In this document: piece by piece, positions 40,026-48,021 of the stretch
Layout: the number at the start of each line of letters is the position of its first letter
Numbering within the stretch: the first letter of the stretch is position 1
From: Lachnocurva sp029100405
Lineage (GTDB): Bacteria; Bacillota; Clostridia; Lachnospirales; Lachnospiraceae
DNA: 64,000 nt
Assembly (NCBI GenBank): GCA_046263755.1
Contig: JBJYZC010000014.1
Location: forward strand, 23,696-87,695
Direction: 5' to 3'
Program-made: the position numbers and the translations under genes
The notes under the pieces: model-generated
Databases searched by the model: none
The model's input: only the letters and a program-made list of their open reading frames with translations
Told to the model about the DNA's origin: nothing

Positions 40026-40757
40026 TCACGCTTTATCTTCCGGCTCCGCCTTGTCACCGTAGTATTTGCCGTAGTATTTCCCATAATACTTGCCATAGTA
40101 CTTGCCATAGTACTTATTCCCGCTTGCTACAGGAACTTTATTCAATACGACGCCAAGGATATGGGAGCCTGCCATCTCCAGCTGATTCTGAACGTCCTGA
40201 AGGAAACGGTAGCTGACTTCACCGGATGCACAGACAATAATCGAGGCATCCGTTGCCCGAGAAATGACAACTGCGTCGATCACGGATCCTACCGGCGGCG
40301 CATCGACGATCACGTAATCATAATGGTCGCGCAAGGTCTGGATCAGGTAAGAAAAACGCTTGGATCCTAAAAGCTCCGACGGGTTAGGTGGAATCGGTCC
40401 GGAAAGGATCATATCAAGACGGTTGATGTTGGTATTAAAAATGCATTCGGTTAGTTCTGCTTTCCCGGTCAGATAATGCGTCATGCCCTTATAACTTCCT
40501 TTGACATGATATCGGCCGGCCAAAACCGATTTTCGAAGATCTGCATCCACAAAGCATACATTCTTTCCAGCCTCAGTAAGAGAAACTGCCAGGTTCATCG
40601 TGGTTGTAGACTTGCCCTCGTTTGGCATGCACGACGTCACGACAAAAGCCTTTTTATCCTCACCGGCAAATTCGATATTGGTCCGAAGTGCCTTATAGGC
40701 CTCGTTCATATGATAATCATTGATATTATTCAGGGAGCGAATCGTGATCTCTGCCAT
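40026..40757 (-). CDS. cpsD: CpsD-type tyrosine kinase
   Basis: 243 residues of the BY-kinase family, working with the membrane adaptor CpsC to control chain length and export. Walker A VVTSCMPNEGKSTTTMN, Walker A' CFVDADLRKSVL and Walker B VIVDAPPVGSVIDA. The C-terminus has five consecutive KYYG units (ten Tyr), the autophosphorylation cluster, encoded by 12-bp repeats. The gene starts 3 nt after cpsC ends. No matching CpsB-type phosphatase was found in the window. Confidence 0.95.
   Translation of the reverse strand: MAEITIRSLNNINDYHMNEAYKALRTNIEFAGEDKKAFVVTSCMPNEGKSTTTMNLAVSLTEAGKNVCFVDADLRKSVLAGRYHVKGSYKGMTHYLTGKAELTECIFNTNINRLDMILSGPIPPNPSELLGSKRFSYLIQTLRDHYDYVIVDAPPVGSVIDAVVISRATDASIIVCASGEVSYRFLQDVQNQLEMAGSHILGVVLNKVPVASGNKYYGKYYGKYYGKYYGKYYGDKAEPEDKA
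40057..40116. repeat. Five 12-bp repeats encoding the Tyr-rich kinase tail
   Basis: Near-identical 12-bp units (plus strand like GTAGTATTTGCC) encode KYYG five times. Being multiples of three, changes in copy number would alter the number of phosphorylatable Tyr without breaking the frame. Confidence 0.9.
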
Positions 40758-40760
40758 GGC

Positions 40761-41543
40761 TTACCTTCTTTCCTTAGAGTTTGACTTGCCTGTCACCCGT
40801 TTCTTCCCGGAACGGTGACCAGCCCTTTCTCCCTCTGACAGGGGGATGGTTCCAAGAACAGTAAGTCCTGTGTATTTCTCGACATCGTCCGCGGTCTTGA
40901 CCGTATCATCAAGGAGATAGCGAACAACGAGAATCACAATAGTAAGAAGCAATCCAATCAGTGCGCCGACAAGAACATTCCGCTTGACATTCGGAGAAGA
41001 CGGACTTGTTGGAAGCGACGCCGTCTCAACCGTATTCACCGCATCGATATTCATGACCTGTGTGATCCGGGCGGAAACGGATTTCCGGAGCGCATTGGCA
41101 AGCTTTCTTGCCATGGTCGGATCCGGATCGCTGACACTGATCTGGAGGATCCGGGTGTTGGTCTGGTTCTCAACCTTGACGTGTGATTTCAATTGGGAAA
41201 CCGTGAGGTCTGCACCAGACTGGGAAATGGCCTCTTCCAGGACCGGCCGGGTCGTTACCAGCTGGATATAATCTGCCGTCAACTGGGTGGCTGTCTGCAG
41301 GTCGCTGGATGTGAGTGTATTCTGATCCTGACGGGACAGGATCAGGATTGATGTCTCAGAAGTGTACATAGGTGTCACAAAGAGGCTTGTGAAAATAAAG
41401 GTGATCAGGGCACAAAAAATAGTCACCAGAAGGACAATGACCTTCTGCGACCAGATAAGTCCGAAAACTTCAGCAAGGTCTATGGTGACTTCTTCATTGT
41501 TATTCTCTGATGCCTTGGACCGGCGTAGTTCTTTCGAGTCCAC
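40761..41543 (-). CDS. cpsC: CpsC/Wzz-type chain-length and kinase adaptor protein
   Basis: 260 residues with two membrane helices (VIVLLVTIFCALITFIFTSLF and VLVGALIGLLLTIVILVVRYLL) around an external domain: YTSETSILILSRQDQ, QLTADYIQLVTTRPVLEEAI and ILQISVSDPDPTMARKLANAL. The Pro-rich PTSPSSPNVKRN motif precedes the second helix. The cytosolic end activates CpsD. The start is a GTG at 41543 behind GAGAGGA, about 100 nt downstream of the promoter at 41650-41678. Confidence 0.94.
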   Translation of the reverse strand: MDSKELRRSKASENNNEEVTIDLAEVFGLIWSQKVIVLLVTIFCALITFIFTSLFVTPMYTSETSILILSRQDQNTLTSSDLQTATQLTADYIQLVTTRPVLEEAISQSGADLTVSQLKSHVKVENQTNTRILQISVSDPDPTMARKLANALRKSVSARITQVMNIDAVNTVETASLPTSPSSPNVKRNVLVGALIGLLLTIVILVVRYLLDDTVKTADDVEKYTGLTVLGTIPLSEGERAGHRSGKKRVTGKSNSKERR

Positions 41544-41649
41544 TGGATAATCCTCTCATTCTAATCCTAATCGACAACAAGTCAATACCCCCTTCCCGAA
41601 AAAAATCAGAAGAGGGGTAAAAATACTCACTTGTTACAAATACTTTTAT

Positions 41650-41691
41650 ATCATAAATAGTTGCTCTGTATAGTTCAATATGCAAATTGAA
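41650..41691 (-). promoter_or_regulatory. Capsule operon promoter with palindromic operator
   Basis: On the minus strand -35 TTGAAC (41673-41678), 17-bp spacer, -10 TATGAT (41650-41655). A palindrome, TTCAATATGCAAATTGAA (41674-41691, 6-bp arms), overlaps the -35 and would suit a repressor. It reads into cpsC and the genes downstream. The leader of about 100 nt contains no clear structure. Confidence 0.75.
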
Positions 41692-41740
41692 CAAAGATCA
41701 ATTCACGAAAACTTGAAATCGTGGGCAGAAAATTCTGAAC

Positions 41741-42676
41741 CTATGATCCTGTCCTTGCCTCGCAAATTCCTGATGACTGCATCAATCGGATCAGTGCTTC
41801 TGTACTCTTAACAGCACCGGCCGCATTTAAGTGTTCTCCATGATCGAAAAAATCGGTATGAGGATCGATTGTAAGACCACTGTTCGGCATATTCAGATCG
41901 ATAAAGGGGAGGTTGAATCTGCTTGCATATATAGATAGCGCATTATGCCGTTCCATGGAATATTGCTTGGGGCAAACACTACTGTAGAGACAGAGTGTGA
42001 TATTTCTTTTCTTACACTCCGCCGTGATTTTGTTCATGATATGCCTGTTAAATTTTGAAAACTCGAGGACCTCTTTCGTGGGTCGCATGTAATTCATATC
42101 AGGCGCATCCGGAGAAACTGCATTCATCGGTGTAAAGCCCTTAAAATCCGAAGAAACAGGCTCCGGTTTTCGGATCAGGTTTTTCCATGTGTCGTGATAA
42201 AAGAAGACAGGGTATGTGCGGCCTGCCAGGTCAGGAATAAGTGCCTTCGCCCCGTCCAGGTTACCTCCGTAATAAAGTACATCCGTTTCAAACATTATGA
42301 TCCGTGGGCTCTGGCATTCTAATAGTTCCTGAAAAGCATGATATGCCTCAAGAATCGTCATACCGGGACTTGAGAGGAGAATAGAATTCTTGCCTGTCCC
42401 CTGATCCACGAGCTTGGTGTCAACGTCTGTCATAACAAGGGAATCGCCAATAAATGCCAGGTCTATGCTATGATCTGGCACTTCCTTTAATGTAGTTAGA
42501 GGTCGGATGTGATTCCCGATCGCAGCGTCAACTCCACCTGTGAAGGAAGGTATTTTTACTGATACCAGAGACACCAGACGGAGCAGAACAAGAAGTATTG
42601 CAAGAAAGAGGGCACATGAGATCCCTTTGTTTTTCATTGCTCTTTCAAAAGATTTTTTCAATTTCTCTAAGGGCAT
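41741..42676 (-). CDS. Membrane-anchored SGNH-hydrolase-like protein
   Basis: 311 residues. One N-terminal helix (ISCALFLAILLVLLRLVSLVSV) and an extracellular SGNH-like domain: IDLAFIGDSLVMTDVD (block I Ser), IIMFETDVLYYGG and the C-terminal DFFDHGEHLNAAGAVKSTEALI (Asp-x2-His). Related proteins act with membrane acyltransferases in polymer acetylation, but no MBOAT partner lies nearby. It ends 50 nt upstream of the capsule promoter and follows the LCP gene at 42712. Confidence 0.8.
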   Translation of the reverse strand: MPLEKLKKSFERAMKNKGISCALFLAILLVLLRLVSLVSVKIPSFTGGVDAAIGNHIRPLTTLKEVPDHSIDLAFIGDSLVMTDVDTKLVDQGTGKNSILLSSPGMTILEAYHAFQELLECQSPRIIMFETDVLYYGGNLDGAKALIPDLAGRTYPVFFYHDTWKNLIRKPEPVSSDFKGFTPMNAVSPDAPDMNYMRPTKEVLEFSKFNRHIMNKITAECKKRNITLCLYSSVCPKQYSMERHNALSIYASRFNLPFIDLNMPNSGLTIDPHTDFFDHGEHLNAAGAVKSTEALIRLMQSSGICEARTGS

Positions 42677-42711
42677 AGCAGGATTCCTTTCAGCTAGTAG
42701 AAAGATGCTGC

Positions 42712-43947
42712 CTATTTCACCGATGAACCCTCATCCTCCTTGAGTTCCGTACCATAACCATAGTCCAATGCATCCGATTCATCAAATCCACTCAAAGTCT
42801 GAATCTTCTGTGAAATTTCATTTACTGTAGAGGTCGGGGTATAGTCCGTCTTTTTATACAGATATTCATACAGTGCCTTAACATTGCTTGACAAAGTACA
42901 AGGAACGTCTACAGATCCACTTTTACCAAGGTTCGTTGTTTGCAGAGCAAAAGGGAAGCCCGTTTGTCCCTTCAGGGAGTAACTCTGAATAGCCATTGCA
43001 AGCTGTGTCAACTGTCCAGCTGAGAGCGATGTTGATATATCCGGGAAAACATTCGTCACCAGTTTATTAAGCTGAGTCGGACTGGCGGCCTTGGCCTTCT
43101 CGATCAACTTTTCTACCACAATTCTCTGCCGATTTGCACGGCCGAAGTCCATGGAACTCGTATAACGGATCCTGCACCATGCAGTTGCCTGGACACCATT
43201 CAGATGAACATTGGTTCCCGGTGTAATTGGCTGATCTTCATCCATATGTCCTGTGACATATGCGACTTCACCGGCATAACCCTTTTTCTTAATAATATCG
43301 ACCTCTTCCTGAGTGACATCTACATTCACTCCGCCCACCGCATCTACTGCCTCAACTAAAGCATTAAAGTCAACTGCAATGTAGTCCTGGATATCCAGAT
43401 CCAGGTTTCGATTCAGCATAGTCATGGCTTGTTTTGCGCCGCCTCGTGCATAAGCGGAATTTGCCTTCTGCAGGTTCATTTCACCTGTAACATCCAAAAG
43501 GGTATCACGATAGACGGAAACGATTCTCACTTCTTTGGTGTCATTATCTATAGCTGCAACCATGATTGCGTCTGACTGACCGGTGTTGAAGTCACCATTA
43601 GAACGATTATCTAAGCCAAAGAGGGCCAAAGTCGTATAACCCTGCAAGAGGTCCTCCGTCTTTGCATCTAACTTATTCTTTTGAATTTTCCCAACATCAT
43701 TGAAATTAATACGGCCCAGCTTGGAATAAACATAAATCAAAGCAAGGAGGATCAGAAGGATAAGCATCTCAATGACCAGTAACACTCTCCTCTTTTTCCT
43801 TTTCTTTCCTTGGATCAGTTTTCTCTGCAGCCTTCTTTCTTCCGGCGTAAGATCCGATTTCCTTGCCTTCAGAATCCTCTTCTTTTCTTCTTTGTCAAGA
43901 TGCAGGCTGGAACCCTGATTTCTATTTTGTTTTCTGGATGTCATCAT
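42712..43947 (-). CDS. LytR-CpsA-Psr family ligase, LytR-like
   Basis: 411 residues. A long very basic cytosolic N-terminus (about 55 residues), one helix (VLLVIEMLILLILLALIYVYS), then the LCP domain: TTLALFGLDNRSNGDFNTGQSDAIMVAAIDN, IVSVYRDTLLDV, KANSAYARGGAKQAMTMLNRNLDLDIQDYIAVDF, VDAVGGVNVDVT, LNGVQATAWCRIRYTSSMDFGRANRQRIVVEKLI. A second cell-wall ligase in the window, different from the CpsA-like one at 37567. It probably attaches another polymer or serves redundantly. Confidence 0.94.
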   Translation of the reverse strand: MMTSRKQNRNQGSSLHLDKEEKKRILKARKSDLTPEERRLQRKLIQGKKRKKRRVLLVIEMLILLILLALIYVYSKLGRINFNDVGKIQKNKLDAKTEDLLQGYTTLALFGLDNRSNGDFNTGQSDAIMVAAIDNDTKEVRIVSVYRDTLLDVTGEMNLQKANSAYARGGAKQAMTMLNRNLDLDIQDYIAVDFNALVEAVDAVGGVNVDVTQEEVDIIKKKGYAGEVAYVTGHMDEDQPITPGTNVHLNGVQATAWCRIRYTSSMDFGRANRQRIVVEKLIEKAKAASPTQLNKLVTNVFPDISTSLSAGQLTQLAMAIQSYSLKGQTGFPFALQTTNLGKSGSVDVPCTLSSNVKALYEYLYKKTDYTPTSTVNEISQKIQTLSGFDESDALDYGYGTELKEDEGSSVK

Positions 43948-44016
43948 TCAATCCTCATGTTTTCTTTTTGATTCTGATTGTATGTCAGTCTTAATATTCT
44001 GGTGTCTCTCGAACTC

Positions 44017-44541
44017 TCAGAGCTTCGCATCATCATAAACAGCTGGCGGACTCTTCCGAAAAACAATCAACTTACTGAATACATAATTCAAAGCAATGAC
44101 GATAAACTGACTCATGAATTTCACCGGCATATTCGGCCATCTCAGTCGTCCAATAAAGAAATACAACATAGCCTCTTCAATGCCAAGAGTAATCAACCTG
44201 CCGGCACTGAAACCGATCAATTGATGAACAAAGGCATAGATTCCCTTTACATGTGCAACAAAGACATAGCGCCGATTGGTCGCAAATGCAAAGTAAGTAG
44301 CAAAAACCCATGAAATAGCATTTGAGAGGATGATATTCCACCCGAATCCTTCGGTGAATAAAGCATAGGTCCCAATCGAAATGATGAAGGTCCATAGCCC
44401 AAAGATGCCATACATCATGAGTTGCTTGTATTTCGCATATAGTGGCATGACCTTAGCCCTACCGTTGGGATGGTTCCGGAATGCCCATGCTATAAACTGA
44501 TCTAAGAGATCATTCGGATCTTTTAAATGAAGTTTTCCCAT
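44017..44541 (-). CDS. GtrA-family membrane protein
   Basis: 174 residues with four membrane helices: LMMYGIFGLWTFIISIGTYALF, NIILSNAISWVFATYFAFATNRRYVF, LIGFSAGRLITLGIEEAMLYFF and MSQFIVIALNYVFSKLIVFRKS. GtrA proteins are thought to flip or aid transfer of polyprenyl-linked sugars. It is the first gene of the minus-strand unit gtrA-LCP-SGNH behind the promoter at 44616-44645. Confidence 0.9.
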   Translation of the reverse strand: MGKLHLKDPNDLLDQFIAWAFRNHPNGRAKVMPLYAKYKQLMMYGIFGLWTFIISIGTYALFTEGFGWNIILSNAISWVFATYFAFATNRRYVFVAHVKGIYAFVHQLIGFSAGRLITLGIEEAMLYFFIGRLRWPNMPVKFMSQFIVIALNYVFSKLIVFRKSPPAVYDDAKL

Positions 44542-44591
44542 ATACCCTCATTCTTTTATTCCACTGCAATCTCCCGCTGTCATTTTTTCCT

Positions 44592-44645
44592 TTGACAGCA
44601 AACAATAGCTAATGTATTTTAGCACGGTAACAACTAACTGTCCAA
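44592..44645. promoter_or_regulatory. Divergent, overlapping promoters
   Basis: Plus strand: -35 TTGACA (44592-44597), 17-bp spacer, -10 TATTTT (44615-44620), toward the DUF4422 gene at 44802. Minus strand: extended -10 TGC-TAAAAT (44616-44624) with a weak -35 TTGGAC (44640-44645), toward gtrA. The two -10 boxes share the same bases, so the promoters should exclude each other. Confidence 0.5.
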
Positions 44646-44801
44646 TAAAAATAAAGAATCCGTCACGAACCAATCAGAAACCGGTCATAAATGCAACATT
44701 TATCCAAGCTTGGATTTCTGCTTTATCCGATGTAAGATGTTCAACATAGAGCATTTTACAATCATTGATCATTGGAAAAAATATTGAGGTGATTCTTCGT
44801 T

Positions 44802-45836
44802 ATGAAAATACAGATCATTATCGCTTCCCACAAATCCTGCTTTCTTCCTTCCGATTCATCCATGTATCTGCCTCTTCAGGTCGGTGCGGATGAGAAAAAG
44901 CCATTGGAAGTTCTCAGCGACCATTCCATCTTAGATCCGTCGGGCAAATATGCAATTCAAAAACAGTTTGAACGGGATGACACCGGTGACCAGATCTCCA
45001 AGAAGAATTCCTTTTACTGCGAGCTCACCGGTGCTTATTGGGCATGGAAGAATCTGGAAGCAGATGTAATTGGCCTGGTTCATTACCGCCGTTATTTCAC
45101 GGTAATGCCGAAATCATACCGGACAACTCACCGTTGGGAAGACAGTGTCCTGACCGAAGCAGAGCTTCGTTCTGTCCTCTGTTCCTATGCCTCTGCATTG
45201 TATGGAAATATGGAAAATACGAAAGAGCAGGAAAAGATTGCAGGTGAGACCAATGAGTCAAGAGCAATCGATAATCCTGCCACAAATCAGGAAGAGGCTC
45301 TGCATCAGCTCCTGCAAAATGGTCTTCTGATCGTCCCTAAGAAAAGGAAATATTATATAGAAACTCTCTACTCCCACTACAGTCATACACTGGATGGGCA
45401 GCACCTGGACATCTGTCGCCAGATCCTGGTGGAAAAGATGCCTGAATATCTCGATGACTTTGATCTCGTGATGAAGCAGAACTGGGGCTATATGTGGAAT
45501 ATGATGATTGCCTCAAGAGCTGTCTATGACAAGTACATGACCTGGCTCTTTGCTATATTGGAAGAACTCGAAAAAAGGATCCGTTTGGATGGCCTCTCTT
45601 CCTTTGAGCAGAGGCTCTTCGGCAGGGTCAGTGAGATTCTCTTCAATGTATGGATACACCATGAGATGGATTCCAAAAGCTTGTATACAACCACAAAAAA
45701 TCAAGGCATTTCGAACTCCGGGCTTCTTCTGCTCGAGTTTCCTGTGCTCCACACACAGGCGGAAAACTGGCCTTTGAAGATTCGATCCTTCTTAGCTGCT
45801 AAATTATTCGGGAAGAAATATAAAGCCTCTTTTTAA
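44802..45836 (+). CDS. DUF4422 glycosyltransferase
   Basis: 344 residues with MKIQIIIASHKSCFLP, YLPLQVGADEKK, SKKNSFYCELTGAYWAWKNLEADVIGLVHYRRYF, GLLIVPKKRKYYIETLYSHY and LFGRVSEILFNVWIHH. This is the DUF4422 pattern found in capsule loci, often annotated as exopolysaccharide biosynthesis transferase. It is the only plus-strand gene of the polysaccharide region and converges on the GT2 gene, whose stop is 5 nt away, with no terminator between. GAGGTG precedes the ATG. Confidence 0.92.
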   Translation: MKIQIIIASHKSCFLPSDSSMYLPLQVGADEKKPLEVLSDHSILDPSGKYAIQKQFERDDTGDQISKKNSFYCELTGAYWAWKNLEADVIGLVHYRRYFTVMPKSYRTTHRWEDSVLTEAELRSVLCSYASALYGNMENTKEQEKIAGETNESRAIDNPATNQEEALHQLLQNGLLIVPKKRKYYIETLYSHYSHTLDGQHLDICRQILVEKMPEYLDDFDLVMKQNWGYMWNMMIASRAVYDKYMTWLFAILEELEKRIRLDGLSSFEQRLFGRVSEILFNVWIHHEMDSKSLYTTTKNQGISNSGLLLLEFPVLHTQAENWPLKIRSFLAAKLFGKKYKASF

Positions 45837-45841
45837 TAGTG

Positions 45842-46927
45842 CTAGCGGTTAAAGCCATAGCCGGTCTTGCTTCGAACCTTGAAAATAATATTTTGTAAAA
45901 ATAAGCAAGGGTGATTCAGAATCTGCTTCACCTTACATGCCTTACTTCCTTGACGGAAATCAGCCTTGAAAGTCATCATTCTCTTCAGTTTCTTCAGGTC
46001 GCGGATCGTCTGTCTGGCCGGAAGATACAGACCTTTTCCAATCGGATAGAGATCAAGCTGAGAAGATTCTAATTCCATGTGAATGAGATCGATAAATTCA
46101 TAGGTTGACTGATCGGTCAGACGGGTATCCCCGGACAGATTCTTTGATGTATAATGATGGATATAAAGGGCTTGATCAATATATCGGAATTCCACCCCGG
46201 CTTCCAGGAGAAGGATCCAGAGGAAGTAGTCATCTGCTCCGTTCTTCGTCAAGGGATGTGTCATCCAGAAATCCGGTATCCATTTTCTCGGTATGAGGCA
46301 CTGACCCGGGGATATGATCTGTGTTCCAATATTTAGATAGGTCGCCCTGTTACCAACCTGTTTCTTATGATAATCTGTCCGGTACCAGAGGGACTTCCAA
46401 TCCTTTTGTTCTAATATGGCATTAGCTACATAAATAAATGGCTTCTTATGATCAGATGAATGCAAGGCAGCCTCGCCAAAGCAAAGGATCGCATTATCAG
46501 ATAAGACATCATCCTGATCCAGAAAGACAATATATTCACCAGATGCTTCTTTGAGTCCATGGATCCTGGATCGTTGGATTCCCTGATTCTCACGATTCTG
46601 CACCAACTTGAACTGAAATATTTTCCCTATTTCATTATTGCCGGAAGTCAAACCGTCTTTCTCGGAATCAGATACAGAAGGGCCCCCGGCATCTTCCACC
46701 GTACCAGATATGGAAAGATCCTGGTTTCCCTTCTGTACTTCCCAGAACATCACCTCTTCCCCCGGACTGTCATTCACCATAACCACTTCGAAAGTCAATG
46801 CATCCGCGAGATCTGATTTTTGAATGGTCTCTGCATTTCGAAGGATCATCGCCCGAAAGGTCGGCATATAGGGATTTCCCTTAAAAAATGGGGTAATGAT
46901 AGAGATTTTGATCTTCGTTTTTGACAT
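45842..46927 (-). CDS. GT2 family glycosyltransferase
   Basis: 361 residues. ISIITPFFKGNPYMPTFRAMI, VVMVNDSPGEE and YIVFLDQDDVLSDNAILCF (DxD-like), with AIL-type acceptor region PLTKNGADDYFLWILLLEAG. An insertion of about 40 charged residues separates the first two motifs (SISGTVEDAGGPSVSDSEKDG), which is longer than usual. The ATG at 46927 has GGAG 5 nt upstream. Confidence 0.9.
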   Translation of the reverse strand: MSKTKIKISIITPFFKGNPYMPTFRAMILRNAETIQKSDLADALTFEVVMVNDSPGEEVMFWEVQKGNQDLSISGTVEDAGGPSVSDSEKDGLTSGNNEIGKIFQFKLVQNRENQGIQRSRIHGLKEASGEYIVFLDQDDVLSDNAILCFGEAALHSSDHKKPFIYVANAILEQKDWKSLWYRTDYHKKQVGNRATYLNIGTQIISPGQCLIPRKWIPDFWMTHPLTKNGADDYFLWILLLEAGVEFRYIDQALYIHHYTSKNLSGDTRLTDQSTYEFIDLIHMELESSQLDLYPIGKGLYLPARQTIRDLKKLKRMMTFKADFRQGSKACKVKQILNHPCLFLQNIIFKVRSKTGYGFNR

Positions 46928-46956
46928 AAAAGCTCCACATGTTTTCATCGGGCTAT

Positions 46957-48021
46957 CTAACGAATCTGTTTGAGTCGGTGATATAATTTTTGAAAATGTT
47001 TCTTTCCCCAACGGAAGAGATTCATCCTCCGAAGCGCTTTCCCGGCATTTCCCTGGCAAAAAGGCTGATAAAGGAAACTTGTTATGAAAGAGCTGCTATG
47101 GCACTCTCCCCGAAGTTCCTGATATAGACTGCTGTCCTGCATTTCTTTCTCTATCATGGAACGCACTTTTGCCTTCGGAGTCCCATGATCCAATTCCCGC
47201 GCCGTCATAGAGGCAAAGGAGCGGAAATACCGTCCTGCGATCATGGAAAGATCTCCGTGATGCCCTCTTAATTGATATTGCTGGTCCAGAAATTCCCGAA
47301 AGCGTCTTTTCTGCAACTCAAAATATTCCGGTATATATTTTCCGGTCAGACGATCATCCTGGTCTATATTGACATAATGATAGAGGACATCCGGTATTGT
47401 GGCTGCTCGTTGGACCAGATCGTAAACTTTCCGATTGAAGAAGAAATCTTCGCTGAAACTTAGATCGGGGAAGAGGATTTCCTTGCTTTGAATCATTTCT
47501 GTCCGATAGATCTTATTCCAGGGATAGCCATAGAGGGTTTTCTCTTCCAATTGAAAGAGCATGTCCGCCAATGCCTTGGGGTTCTCCCTGTCAGCAAAGG
47601 CTCTCTCCGGTGTATGTGTCGCAGAATAGCTGACACTCCCGTCCTTATCCAGGAAATCCTCCGCGATACCGAAAGCCAGAACATCCGGATCGTACTGTCG
47701 GATCGCATAGCTTGCCTTTTCCAGAAGTGTCGGCTCGATCCAGTCATCCGCGTCCAGGAAAAGAAGATGGGTGCCATGTGCCTTACGGATGCCAAGGTTC
47801 CGGCTGGCGGATACGCCGGAATTCTTTTGGTTATAGAGAAGTTGCCAGGTTGGATGCGATCTCACCGTTTCTTCCAGCCATTTTCTACTCCCGTCCGTAG
47901 AACAATCATCGATAAAGAGGACTTCCAAGGGTGCCAAAGTCTGCCTCTTAATCGATTGGCAAAGGCGTGGCAAGCTGGACTCCGCGTTATAGACCGGTAT
48001 TACGATGGTATAGGAAATCAT
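46957..48021 (-). CDS. GT2 family glycosyltransferase
   Basis: 354 residues. YTIVIPVYNAESSLPRLCQSI, VLFIDDCSTDGSRKWL, NSGVSASRNLGIRKAHGTHLLFLDADDWIEPTLLEKA (DxD) and YPWNKIYRTEMI with FSEDFFFNRKVY. This is the CpsI/EpsH-like pattern with a helical C-terminus. It overlaps the priming transferase gene upstream by 4 nt, so it probably adds the sugar next to the priming sugar. Confidence 0.93.
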   Translation of the reverse strand: MISYTIVIPVYNAESSLPRLCQSIKRQTLAPLEVLFIDDCSTDGSRKWLEETVRSHPTWQLLYNQKNSGVSASRNLGIRKAHGTHLLFLDADDWIEPTLLEKASYAIRQYDPDVLAFGIAEDFLDKDGSVSYSATHTPERAFADRENPKALADMLFQLEEKTLYGYPWNKIYRTEMIQSKEILFPDLSFSEDFFFNRKVYDLVQRAATIPDVLYHYVNIDQDDRLTGKYIPEYFELQKRRFREFLDQQYQLRGHHGDLSMIAGRYFRSFASMTARELDHGTPKAKVRSMIEKEMQDSSLYQELRGECHSSSFITSFLYQPFCQGNAGKALRRMNLFRWGKKHFQKLYHRLKQIR

